Below are positions 21,800-34,400 of a DNA stretch of 64,000 nt, piece after piece. Each line of letters opens with the position of its first letter. Positions within the stretch are counted from its first letter, which is position 1. The DNA is from Sciurus carolinensis (taxonomy: Eukaryota; Chordata; Mammalia; Rodentia; Sciuridae), in assembly GCF_902686445.1 (NCBI RefSeq), contig NC_062214.1, positions 53,727,177 to 53,791,176 of the forward strand, written 5' to 3'. The translations under genes were made by a program, and so were the position numbers. The notes under the pieces were generated by a model that did no database searches, was not told the origin of the DNA, and was given only the letters and a program-made list of their open reading frames with translations.

Positions 21800-24110
21800 G
21801 ACAGCAGTTTCCCTGGGTGCCTTAGGGGTAAGACATATGTATGTCAGAGGTCAGAGATAAATCACATGAAAACACAAACAATGCAAACATTGCCCCCTTG
21901 AAAACTTTCTGGGGGTTGAACATTTCCTTCATAAGTGGGCCAAACTCCTTACCACTAAGGCCTAATTCTAGGCAATGTGTGCCACTTTGGGGGATCTTAC
22001 TCCAAACCAATTACTGACTGACCTAGTAGGCTGCTAGCTTTGAGCTGCTCCAAGAGCAAGTGAAAGCTCTCCCATGGGAAAAGCCTTTAGTATAACTGGT
22101 TCTGCCACGAGTTCACATGACCTGCCAGACTCAGTGGTGCTTAATGTGTCTGTCTGTGGCACAGCAGCAAGCCATGTGGAGCCTGTGACAGAGCAGAGTG
22201 CTCTAGGGAGCATGTGGCAAGTCCTGCTAAGAGATGTTTGGTAGGGGAACCCAGCATTCAGAACCAAGTGATGCTCTGGCCAACAGGGAACCATTATCCT
22301 TTTGAGAAATACCCTTCTGGTTCTCCACAAGGCTCTGGGGAGTCCATACTTGGCTATGGCAAGGCAGCTATGCTGTCCTCTTGGAATTGTGTGATCCACC
22401 AGCCATGAAGTCAGGTAGACACAGTCACTCCAGGATGGGACTCTAAAGGCACAAGCAGTATATGTGGATGGCTTACTCACTCCCCCACTAAGCCTCCTCC
22501 TACCACACTGCCAAGCTTCCCTCAGTCTACACCTATGACCCTAAGGCGGGGGGGCAGTAACTTGTTCTGGATTTGGATTGGTTCTCCTTACTCATCATGC
22601 CTCTCCCTCCATCAACATACAGTGAATTATCAAATGCCACAAATATCACTGTGGTATCCTCACACCTTATACTCAACCAAAGAATTCAGTTTACAACAAA
22701 AGTAATGGGTTGGTGCACAGGGCCTCCACTCATCTTGTGAGATTTCCATAGACCAGAAGCAGATGACTTGATAGGATGGTGAAATGGTGTGTTGAAAACT
22801 CAGCTATAGGGCTGGGGATATAGCTCAGTTGGTAGAGTGTTTGCCTCGCAAGCACAAGGCCCTGGGTTCAATCCCCAGTACTGCAAAAAATTAAAAAATA
22901 AAATAAAACTCAGCTATAGCACCAAATACAGCAACCTGAGAGGCTGACGCAGGCCTGCAGGAGAAAGTGTAAACTGAACCATCAATCAGACATGGAGCTA
23001 TTTCCCGTACAGGGCTAGGAAGAGGTGAAAAGATGGACATGCTATCACCATATCTTACTGCTTTTCTCATGCTTGAGGTTTGGAACCAGGCTGGTGTAGA
23101 GGTTTCAGTTCCCAAGGGAGAAACACATCCTCAAAGAGGGAGTAATGATTCAACTGAAAGGGAAGCCAATCTCAGGTTCCTCATGCCTCTGAGGGACAGA
23201 TAATAAGAGGTTATGGGCATAGCTAGAATGATGAACCTGTGGAGAGAAAATATGGTTGCTGCTACATGGCCAGGACTAGAGATGGACATGGAAGATTCCT
23301 GGTGTGCTTCCTGGTACTGCCATGTCTAGCAGTAAGTATCTGTCATAAAGGCAGCACCACTAAGGGCCTGGATTTCAGAACTGAACTCCAACAGGCCAAA
23401 AAGTTCTAATCATAGACACTAGTTCTCATGAGTAGCTGTAGAAATGGCCTGTAGTCTTTACTTATAACCATCTTTCTTGCTGGGTTATATAATTTTAGTT
23501 GAACATGGTTAATTTTACCAGTTTCATGGTTGAAGAATTTCAAAGTGGGATTTAGTTTGACAAAAATAAAAGAGGTAGATTATGACTAGTGACAACTGGA
23601 CTTTAGAGAAACAGTAGCCCTGTCATTACACCTGGACTTAGTAGTTGGATATGACCTGGAGTTCCCTAAGGATAGAGAAATTTGCTTTTGGTTGTATGTG
23701 GAAGAGTCAATATATCAGATGGGAAGAACCATGTGTGTGTCGGGGAATATCTTTTGGTTTTGTCTACCAAACCCCTTTCTACCCTTCCACTCTCCACAAT
23801 TCTTCTGGTAAGAATCCCCATCCTTTGAGAAACTGCCTCTCTCTCATTCTGTGAAGACATGAGCTCCAGACCAGCTTCTCTTACCTGGAATTTGGATCCT
23901 GAGTGGAGGGAGACACTGGGACCAATAACAACAACTCCTGGGGATGAGTACTGGAGCTGCCCTGGCTCCTGCTCTCCCCAGGGCTAATAAATTGTTCAAC
24001 TATTCTTTTGGTTCCATGAACTACCCCAACATTTTTCCCATGAACCCTTCTTTTGCTTAAGTTGGTCCAAGTTCATTTCTGTTGCTCAAAACTCAAGCAC
24101 CCTTTAGGAT
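21800..24110. mobile_element. Possible ERVL-related remnant
   Basis: 22018-22480 and 22920-23440 keep diverged, stop-interrupted sequence that resembles the pol/integrase end of ERVL-type elements. 23700-24110 ends like an ERVL-family LTR. Judged from memory of consensus flavour only; an ID SINE interrupts it. Nothing functional is expected. Confidence 0.3.
22795..22919 (+). mobile_element. ID SINE with 15-bp target-site duplication
   Basis: Intact boxes (atagctcagttgg, ggttcaatcc). aaaactcagctatag is repeated at 22795-22809 and 22905-22919. Confidence 0.95.
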
Positions 24111-24159
24111 GGGCATTCTCTCCTGAGACTGCCTAGACATCTTTGCCTCCCAGCATATA

Positions 24160-24235
24160 TGGGGCTGGCATAAAGTAGGTGCTCACTATATGTCTGCTGA
24201 ATGAATGGGTAAATGAATAAATGGATGAACAATAT
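24160..24235 (+). repeat. MIR-type fragment
   Basis: gcataaagtaggtgctcac, then a gaatgaatgggtaaatgaat tail. Confidence 0.45.
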
Positions 24236-24824
24236 TCCAGCTCTCAGTTCACCAAAGTAAGCTGGGTATGTAGGTTGGGAGAACTAAGGGCCCACTGGAG
24301 CAAGAGAAGGAAGTCGGGAACCACCTGAGCATAAAGGAGGTAGAGCAGTTAAAAACATCAGAATGGAGGGGGAAACATCAGGTGAGGAAAGGCCCTGGGT
24401 CAGGTGAGGTGGAACTGAGAAGCATGTAAGGGTCAGTAAGTAGCTGGGGGGCAGATGCTGCTTGACATCCAGACCGGTCTTGCTGTGATGGCGGCAGCCA
24501 GAGATACAGGGAGTTTCTGTAGAGTCCCCAACTCTGTTCTTCCTTTCTAGGTTCCTTCATTCATGTTCCTCTTCCAAACAAAGGTGCAATTCCAAAGTCA
24601 TTAAGTCCCCAAACACCTTGCTAAGGGACACAAGCCATCAGCTCAATTGTACAACTAGCACAGACTGTCCAATTGTGGCCACAGAAGACTGAGCTGGAAC
24701 TTCAGGCGAGGAGCCAAAACGTAGATTCGTTTTTCCGGTGGACCCAGGAACTATAAGACACCCTCAGATAGACCACCTGGGAAGAGGGGATCCTGACTAT
24801 AACCACACCAGATGAGGGCAAGCA

Positions 24825-26129
24825 GGACACACGGTTGCTGCCTTTATTGCATTCCAAGGGGAACAGGCTAGCTCCAGACCTGCCCCACTCCAGGTCTCAA
24901 GGAGGGATGTCCAGGAAGGGCCCCAGATGTTGGGCCCAGCACATAATTTCCTCAGAAGCCCATACATGACGGCCCAGAGCTGGAGCCCCAGGATCAAGAG
25001 CTAATGGTTGGGGGCAAGGGGTCCTAATTCCCAGGTAGAGAACACTCCACCCAAGCAGGTGAACGGATCCTTCCTAGAATACCCACGTGTACTTCCCCAT
25101 GAGGAAGAGCCCCAGCCCTTTATCCCTTTGAGAGGCGAATACAAATCTTGCTGTGACCCCACTCCTTTCAATATTAAGCCTGAGGCCCCTCAAAGTCAAC
25201 ACTCTCTCTCTGGCTATTGCTGCTGGCACCCTCATGCCAGGTCTCACCTCATGAGCAGAGACTCTGGGAGAGGTAGAGGAAGAGGGCACTAAAAGGGAGG
25301 GAGAGACCAGAGGGACTGGGCCTCACCTGAATAATGGTGGACTGGATGTGGGGTCAGGGCTAGGGGAGGACTGGGACAAAGGGACAAGCAAAGAATTGAT
25401 GATGGGCAGTCAGCTGCAACTCAAAGAATGGGGTTGGGATGGAGGTACAAGAGAGCATGGGAGTAGGGGAATGAGTGCCCAAGTGATGGGAAGAAAGAGC
25501 AGGAGCACACATCATCAAAGACTACGGCAGAAGGACATGACAGGCTCTGGAAGGGCCCTGAGCACTGTGCATGCTCAGGGACAGTTAGTTGCGGGATAAG
25601 CTAGCATGAATCAAGCTAAGTAGCTGGAAGAAGATACCCTGAAAATCACCAGGTCAGACCCAACAGAGAAAAGTCTGGAGCCTTGAGGACAGGAAGAGAT
25701 AGAGGCCAAATGGGCAAAACAGCAAATGTTGGCCCCCAGGCCCCCAGAGTACAACATTCATTGCAGTGTTTGGCTGGGGCAAGGGATCAGGGTACAGAAA
25801 TCATGCAGGGGACTTGGGGAAGCCTCCAGCAGTGGCATGTGTAAACTTCAAGAAGGGCCTAGCTCTCCAGGCACTTGGAGGTGGGGCCTGCTTAAGGCCT
25901 GCAAGCCCTGGTTGACAATGGCACCAGGAGAGGCCAATGGGCTGTATGCCGTGCCCAAAGCCATCCAATGAGGAGTTGACTGAGGAGAGGCTGCTCAGAG
26001 AGGTCCCCAAGAAGTGCCTCCTTAGGGCACCTTCTCTGGTTTGTTCTGTATTGAGAATGTCTCCATCCGGTTCAAGCTGCTTCCTGGTTGGTCTGCTGCT
26101 GGGTGGAGGCTCCCAGCCTCCTGCTGGGG
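24825..26129 (-). other. ALPK3: ALPK3 3' untranslated region (inferred)
   Basis: About 1.3 kb from the stop codon to a predicted cleavage site about 20 nt past the first AATAAA. No SINE interrupts it, unlike the surrounding introns, which fits mature mRNA. Longer isoforms cannot be excluded. Confidence 0.6.
24843..24848 (-). promoter_or_regulatory. ALPK3: ALPK3 polyadenylation signal AATAAA
   Basis: Plus-strand tttatt reads AATAAA on the minus strand. It is the first canonical hexamer downstream of the stop codon. GU-rich sequence follows within about 15-50 nt (cgtgtgtcctg and tctggtgtggtta), the expected arrangement for cleavage. Confidence 0.65.
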
Positions 26130-26475
26130 CTACCGCATGCCCTGGGCCTTGGAGCCTCCATCTTGGATGGGAGGCTGTCCCAATGACTGGATAGTGACTG
26201 CCTCTGAGGCCTGAGAGGTGGCCTTGGAGCTTGGAGCACTCTTCCGGGTGCCCTGAGGACTAGGGAGGCCTTTCTTCTGGGGCTGAGGACTCAGCTGGGG
26301 GCCCTTCCTGCCAGCAGATGGACTCTTGGAGCCTTTGGCCTTGGCTTGGGGGTGGGTAGTCTCAGGGCCCTTGAGGGGTTTCAGCCCCAGCATTGCACAG
26401 TAGGTGTTGCACTGGTGGGAAGAGACAAACTGGTCCAGCAGGGCAGGGAAACAGCTCTCCTTGAGGCCTTGGTAT
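26130..26475 (-). CDS. ALPK3: ALPK3 exon 14, kinase C-terminus, tail and stop codon
   Basis: Coding part of 346 nt, acceptor ttggctgcag, ending in TAG (plus-strand 26130-26132). Encodes [20 protein letters not shown], with HQCNTYC matching the H-x-C-x3-C zinc motif of the alpha-kinase fold, then a tail of about 75 residues rich in Lys, Ser, Pro and Gln. The GxAxxG-type loop expected before the zinc motif in active members is not evident. Confidence 0.95.
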
Positions 26476-29047
26476 CTGCAGCCAAACAGTAAGAGCTGAG
26501 TGGGTCCCACCCTGAGTGACAGGCCCTTGGGAGCTGACTTTGGGGTGGCCACAACCAGGGTACATCCTGTCCTATTCCCCTGGGTGCTATTTCAGGTGGC
26601 GGCATCCCAAATATCGATTTTAAAACTGGTCATATTATACCTTGACACACAGGATTCACTTGTGGGCCATCCTGTGGTGTGAGAAGAGTTTTCCTTTTAA
26701 ATATAAACTGATGCAGACTTGAGGTCAAAAGGCTAATCGCAGGACCCTTTCCCACCTGCATTGAGAAGGAGCAGAGGAGTCCCTGAAGGCCCAGAATTGC
26801 AGGAGAACATATATGTGGGCATTAATTATAGGTGCCAGTCCAGACCTGGGGTCAGGGGTCTTAGGGTCTTAGGTCTAGTCACACCCATGGCTATGGGTGT
26901 GACTAGAACCATTTGGCCCCAAGCCCAGCACCTCGGGGATGGAGAATCAGAAGGAATTAGGATATCCAACATCCTAAGAAGACCCTCTAGAGTGTGCTAT
27001 CCCCAAGAACCACTCACCCTCGCAGTTTGGTAGCAATCTGAACATCAGTCATCTTCCAGTCAACCCCTGAAAAGAGAGAAAGTCAAGGGTTGATGGCAGC
27101 CTGGCTGGGTCCTAGGCCTCCATGTCTCTAGCATAGACATCACTTTAGATGGGAACTTCCCAGAGTTCACTAGAGGCAGGTCTTCAGGCATCCTCTCAAA
27201 AATCATCACCACCAGCCAGACTCACAGGCAGTTCACAGGCCTCTGTATTACTAATTGTTATGGTTTTGATCTGCAATGTCCCCCAGAAGCTCATGTGGTA
27301 AAGCTTGGTACCCCAATGCAGCAATGTCTAGAGGTGGGGTTTTTAGGAAATGATGGATCATGAGCGCTCTGACCTCATCAATGGATTAACCCACTTGATG
27401 GATCAATAATTTGAATGGATTATTGGGAGGTGGTACCTATTTAGAAGAAGTAGGTCGCTGAGTGTGTTCCCTGGAAGGATTTAGTTTGTTCTCAGTCCTT
27501 CTGTGTCTGTCTCTCTCTCTTTCTGTTTCCCTGCTGCCATGAGTTAACCAACTCTCTTCTGCCATACACTTCCACCATGATGTTCTGCCTCATCTCAGGC
27601 CCAGAACAATGGAATTGGTCAACCATGAAACCACAAGTGAAAATAAACTTTTTGTTTGTGGCAGGTATTTGGTCACAGTGACAAAAACCTAACACACTGG
27701 TATTAGTCATCTTCCCATTTTTTAAAATAGGCTCAATGACTTGGGCAAGTCATACTTATTCATTCAATAACTGAGCACTAATTATGCAATGATCATTGTG
27801 AGTCAAAGTAAATGTTCTGTTTTCCTGACTCCTAGAGCCCAAACTCTTCCAGCTATGTAAGCCTGCCTCTACTAGATCAAACCAGGTCACTAACTGGACT
27901 GGATTCTGGCTTTGGACTAACAACTCCTTCCTCTTAGAGTAGTAGCCTATCCAAGAGAAAGAAGATGGGAGTGAGAGGATAAGTGTGGTGTGGACCAGCA
28001 GAAAGGTATCACTGGATAAGACTGGCTTCTACCCTACTCATAAAGGCAGCAGGCAAGTGCTCCAGAAAGCCAGATGGTCAAGACAGCCTTGGAAGAACAG
28101 AGCCTGACCAAATGATGACGGAGAGAAAAATTTTCCACCCTTCTCAGTCCACCCTAGTATCTAAGCATTCATGTATTAGATTTGTGATCCTCTTTTCCCA
28201 TTTTCAAACTGCTCAGCATTTTTCTAAGGGGCTGCCTTTCACTAACAGGGCTGAGGACCATCACATAATGGAGTAGAACAATGTTAGCTTTAGAACCAGA
28301 CAGATCTAGATTTATATTTCAGTTTTCTCACTTCTAGGTCATGTGAATTTACCAAGTCACATAATCCTCTAATCTGCAACTGTGAAAGAAAACAATAATG
28401 CCCATCTTACAGGGGTGGTGAGAAGATCACAATACATGTAGGACTCTAGCTCAGTGTCTGAAGCACAGCTGTTATGAAGTAAATATCAATTTATTTTCAT
28501 TTCTTTCAGTATTTCTCACATTCCATTTTGCATTATAATGATCCCTCACAATTGCACAGAATTTCAGTTTGCAGGCTTTCCAAAATATGATCTCATTTAA
28601 TCCTGACAACAGGTAGGAAGACAGTATTCCTAGAGAGAGAAAGGAAATAAAAAGACCTAACCTGTCTGAGCTTTGGTTTTCTTCTTTGAGAAGCAGAGAA
28701 AGCAATGGGGCAATGGGGTCTGGACCTAAACTATTCTGACTCCAAAGTCATGGTGTCCTATGACACCATGTTATCATTTCATGGCAGAAACTATTTCTCA
28801 CAGCTTCTTGAAGACAGTGACTATTACCAATTTATCTTTTATCTCCCCAATATTTAATGAATATTGAATAGAAGAGAGGAAGCATGCATTTGTGACTTAA
28901 TAGGTTGAATAGTGATGGCTTGATATGTTATCAAATCCCCTCCTATACGCAATAATTATTGTATAGACTAACCCAGTGAAAAGCAACTTGGAGTCCATTT
29001 TATATCTCTGGCCCTTGGTCTTCTCTCTTTTATTTATTTATCTCATT

Positions 29048-29086
<39 letters not shown>

Positions 29087-31382
29087 TTATTCTTGGGATT
29101 GAACCCAGAGTCTTTTTACCACTGAGCTACATCCCCAGCCCTTGCTTTTTATTTTGAGACAGGGTCTCACTAAGTTACCCAGGCAGGCATTGAACTTGCA
29201 ATCCTACTGCCTCAGCCTCCTGAGTCTCTGGGATTATAAGCATGTGCCACAGTGCCTGGCTGGTCTCACTTTTTGCCTCAGGGACAAGACTTAATAATGT
29301 GCGATATTCCCAGCTACCTCTCTTCCCACTGTAGACAGCATTTTTTCTTTTTCTCTCCCCTGTCCAGTTCTGATTAAAGAGCTTGGCCTGGAGAGAATTG
29401 GTTAAAGAATGAAGGAGAATTCATGCTTTTGGCCTTCCTTTGTTATGGAGTTTCTGGGTAATGGGCACATATAGATGCAACAAAAAGGAGGCCAAACAGA
29501 CTGCATTGGCTTATATTTAAAAGCTAACAAAAATGGAGGAAGAGGACAAGTCACAATAAAGCTATTGCACTAGGATGGAAGATAGTTTGGGAGGTTTGGA
29601 GAGTGAGAAAATCCAGAGCCAAGCTGCAGCGATAGGAAGTTTTGAAAACGGAAAGGGTAATTGTGGTTTTGAAATAGATCCTATGTAACATTACTTGAAA
29701 CAGATTTCTTTTAACTTTTAGTGGGCCCGAATTTGACTCCTTTAAATGCAACAGCAGTTATAGATGGGGTGACGTGAGGGCCTGGTGTATATTAGGATTG
29801 CATGCAAAATTTTCCCTGTCCAATCTACATTATAAGACTGTTGTGAAAAGCAAAGGAGAAGAGATACAAACATGCTTTGTAAATTGTCAAACATGCACTA
29901 CAGTTCTGCCTTCTCTGCATGCTTTTATATCCATGCACCTGTGCATCCTCACACCCTCATACCTGCCAAATCTGTGACAAGGAAGCTGCCATTTGTCCAC
30001 TGATATAGCCAGTGCTGAAAGGTCTGGCATTTCTGCAAGGCCTCAGAGTTGCTAGATGCTGTTGGAGCCCCAGCACAGCCCCATTCCCGGGAACAGTAAG
30101 ACTCCAGGGGCTTGCCCAGGTCCTCCTCCAGGGTAGCATATGGGATATTGTTGGCAGGCCGGTAGATCAGATAGAGTGGGATGATCCTAAACATAGTGGA
30201 ACTCTGCAGTAAGCAGCATGTGTGGCCCCAGAGAGCGCATCCCTCCAACCCCATTCTATATTATTGATTCTAAAAGGAGGGTCTTTCCCAAAGGCTCCAT
30301 CCTGAGTTCAGGAAAGGAAATGGAGGCCATTGACATCAGAGTCTTGTCTATTCTCTGTGATCAGTGGGACCAGAACCAAACCCTGCTATGGTCCCAGGTT
30401 GACTGTGCTTGGGCAAGGGCTGAGGTCAGTATGTGTCAGATAGAAAAGTTACCTCCAGAGAGGATTCAAACAAATCATGGCTCGATACCGGTCAAACCCC
30501 AGATATGCAAGGGTCAGAGTTCAAGTCTCAGAACAGAAACAATTATCACTCACAGCTGACTCCTACAGAAGTCTACACTAACCCTCCTGCACACATGGGA
30601 GAGTCCTGACCAGTTTGTTTAGCTTAGCCCACCCCACATCTTCCACAGAGACCCAGAATCTGCTATGCATAAGTTACAATAGGTAAATATTGGGTTAAAA
30701 GGTGGGGAATTAGGATAGGTGGGAGGAGACTCAACCAGAGACTTTTCTCAAGTGGAGAGTGAATCTTGAGGTCTTCATTTCTAGATATTGTAGGACCTTT
30801 GAGCTGAGCATGGGGTAGTATGAGCCTATTTGCACCTGGCCACAGGATGCCCCATGGGGGGCTGGGAAATCACTGTCTTTGCATAACTGTGAGGCAACAG
30901 CTCCACACACTGTATGTCCCCACTTCCCATGCACTTACTCAGGCACCTCTCCAAAGCCAGGTGATGCCCGAGCTTCAGCTGCGAAGATTTTACAGTACTC
31001 CCTGCTCATGTTCTGGATCTTGCACCCCTGTGGATTAGAGGAAACCAAATCTAATCAACAGGAAGTTCCCCAGCTCTGCCAAGGGACTCCAGGGGAATGC
31101 CAACCCTGGGGTACAGTGGGGCTCACTCCTTCCTGCTCCTTTCTCTGTGACTCATCTTCTCAATTGAATAACAAGGGCTACGGATTTTTTTCAAATTGAG
31201 GTTTTCAGAATGTTTCTGAACTGTTTCTTGGAGCCTTAATGCCAGGTGGCAGTGTCCCCGGGGCCCCTCAATGGAAAACAGGGTAGACTATCCTCCCTAT
31301 CCACATCATTCCTTTTTTATCTCCCATGTAAATAAGACCTCTACGAGAGATCAGGTTTGAAGCAGGGGGAAAAATTTCTACT

Positions 31383-31469
<87 letters not shown>

Positions 31470-34400
31470 TAAACTAGGTCCCAAATGGTTTTGAAGCTCT
31501 CATGTTCTCTGAGGTCATGTCTAGATTCCAGGCTATATCTTAGCTTCCCCTCTAGGGTCATTATAGGAACCTCATAAGACTGATATTGAGATGGCTTCTG
31601 TCCCCACATTGGGCTTCCCAATGAAACTGGGAAAGGAGAGGAGGTGAGACAGTACAATGACAAGAAGTAATACCTGAATGGTGACATCGTAGTTTCTGCC
31701 CAGGAGAGAAGTCTCACTGCTGGGCCCAAACACCAGCAGGCTGGACACCTTGATGATGCATGTGCGGCCTGACTCAAAGATGGGTTCCAGCCCGTAGATG
31801 ACCTTGGCCTGGGAGGCCTTCCGAAGGTTACACCCATGTCCATCCCCTCGGAGCTCCTCACTCACCAGTCGCCCAAAGAGCTTGTCCCCCCAGCAGCCAG
31901 AGTCAGCCAGACCCTTAGCAAACACCATGGGGGTCATCTCAATCTCTTCTCCAACTGAAGGGGAACAGGAGAAATGTGGAAACTAGAAGACCCTGTCTGA
32001 ACAACGAGGGATCCACAGGGATGAAAAGGACAGACCAGCCTCCCACCTGTCCACCTGTGTGCTCCCTTTCTGTTCATAACTGCTCTTGGTGGCCTTGAGG
32101 CCCCCACCAGACTGAAAGCTGCTTGGGGCAGAAATCGTATCTGATTCAACCCTTGTCATCAATAGTCTTGTGCGGTACCCATCATATAGTAAGAGCTCAG
32201 CAAGTATCCTCAGAAGGCAGGGGTGTTTTTTTGCCAGTAGCAGTCAATACAGAATACCAGAATTACTTTGCTCTAGAATTAGGTGTTTTGACCAAATGAA
32301 TAAAGATTCCACCTCAACCAACCTGTTTGATGAAATAAAAAGTTTTCAGGACCAATCCAGTAGCAGTGAGCACCCCTAATGCTCAAATTGTGATTGCTAA
32401 AGACCATTTCCCACCAAAAGGAACCAGAGCTCCCTAAAGAAATGGTAGACTGCAGCACTTAGTTGGAAGTGCACAGGATAGATCTGAAATATTCTGTGAG
32501 ACCAGAAAACAAGAAAGCTGTCAAAAACTACTGGAAACTGGGCACAGTGGCACATGCCTATAAATCCCAGTGACCGGGAGGTAGGAGGATCACAAATTTG
32601 AGGCCTGGACAACTTAGCAAGATCCTGTCTCAAAATAAGATTATTATTGTTTTTTTCTTTTTTCTTTTTGTACCACAGATTTAACCCAGGGGTACTTAAC
32701 CACTGAGTCACATCTCCTGCAAATGCCATCATTTTATTCTTCTTTATGACTGAGTAATATTCTATTGTGTATATATATACCACCATTTCTTTATCCATTC
32801 ATCTCTCAAAGAGCATCTAGGTTGGTTCCACAATAGCTATTGTGAATTGAGTTCCTATAAACATTGATGTGTCTAACCTTTTTTAATATTTTGAGACAGG
32901 GTCTCTCTAAGATTTAGGGCCTTGCTAAATTGCTGAGACTGGCTTTGAACTTGCAATCCTCCTGCCTTAGCTCCCAAGATGATGGGATAACAGGTGCGTC
33001 ACCATGCCTGGCTCAAAATAAGATTTTTAAAAGGGGTTGGAGAAGTAGCACATCAGTAGAGGGCTTGCCTAGCATGTGCAAGGCACTCCATTCAATTCCC
33101 ATAACTGAGAAAAGAAAAAAAAAAAAAAACCTATTGGAGACTTGTCAAAAGGACACAGGGAAGGGCAAACTCAAGTACTTATTCTTCATTTTCTTCTGGA
33201 TCTGTATGTATCAGGATAAGCAAACAACCATACAGAAAAATTCTAGCTATTAAATTTAGACAATAGTTAGTGACTGCTAAAACCCCAAGATAATAAAGGG
33301 GGTTGTGTCAGAATATTTTTTTTTGGTGGTGCTGGGGGTTGTACCCAGGGTCTCACATCTCACACATTAGGCAAGCTTTCTACCACTGAGCTATATCCCA
33401 GCCCTTTTTAAAAATCTTATTTTAAGACAGGGGCTTGCTAAGTTGCCTAGGTCTCAAACTTGTGATCCTCCTGCTTCAGCCTCCTGAGTAGCTGGGATTC
33501 GGGTTAGGGTTTTAATTTTAAAAGGGATAGATCAGAACTGGGGATCAGCTCAGGGGTCAAGGGCTTGCCTAGCATGCTCAAGGTCTTCTGTTTAATCCCT
33601 GGCACCATAAAAAATTTTTTTAAAAATTATTTGATAACTGAACAAAGAACACTTGTTGGGTGAACATGTGATCAAATGTGATGGAATGAATGAAGGAATT
33701 AATGCATCTGAAGTTCCTTGAATGTCTCCATCACTCGTACTTTCCTGGGCCCAAGCCTTAGTGCAAGTCTTACAGGAGCAATATGGACCCTCCCCCTGAT
33801 TTCTGAGCCTTTGAAGTGTTTGTTACACTTTGTGGGTATCTCACCATCACCAAATGCAGTGCTCCTAGGTCCTTCCTAGGCTTTAAGGATGTCTGCTGTG
33901 GGGGCCAAGAAGCTGCATTTTTAGCAGGCTCCCTGTGTGAATCTAATGCAGGAACCCACAGAGCATGGTGAGAAACTCTGGGTGGGGAGCTGGCAGGATA
34001 AGACATGCCCTGGTGGTCAATCCTACTCTTGATCAAGGACACTGACATAGGTGGAGAGCCCAGGGTTGAATTAAATCCTGGTGGAATTGTCCTCCTTAGC
34101 CACTTCCTCCCCCACAACCTTTTGAAACAGGAGTTCCCCGCCACCATTCTCCCCCAGTCATATCCTGAACTGGGTGGCAAAAGGCAGGAGCCAAGCCCTT
34201 ACTGAAGATCCTCCCTGTAGAGGGCAGGGGTGGCAGGAACACCCTCCCATCCTCCCCCAGAAGGGCCACGTACCTTCACCTTCCTCCCTGGAGACGAATC
34301 CAGACAACACTATGTAGAGAAAAAGAAGAGGAAGCTGCTGCCTTCAGACTGGTCCACCCAGACCCTGTGCGGACTCTGCACTGGTGACTACCCCACTCCC

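Larger units (their letters stand above)
9554..24824. other. Gap between SLC28A1 exon 2 and ALPK3 3' end
   Basis: Must contain SLC28A1 intron 1, its noncoding first exon and its promoter, but none can be placed from sequence alone; there is no CpG island. It holds ID and B1-dID SINEs, MaLR-like LTR fragments, MIR pieces and a possible ERVL-like remnant, listed separately. The longest ORF is 160 codons at 19606-20088 (plus), with no recognisable domain. Confidence 0.5.
27067..29962. other. ALPK3 intron 12
   Basis: 2.9 kb holding a MaLR-like LTR, an MIR, an (ATTT)n tract and a B1-dID SINE (listed separately). No other coding sequence seen. Confidence 0.6.
31955..34273. other. ALPK3 intron 9
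   Basis: 2.3 kb with SINEs and an L1 piece (listed). 33900-33960 (aagaagctgcatttttagca, gaatctaatgcaggaacc) resembles MER5A. No coding exon recognised. Confidence 0.6.

Noticed and set aside
33490..33520. ttagggtt, telomere-like
   Set aside because: A single unit at the ragged end of a SINE, not an array.
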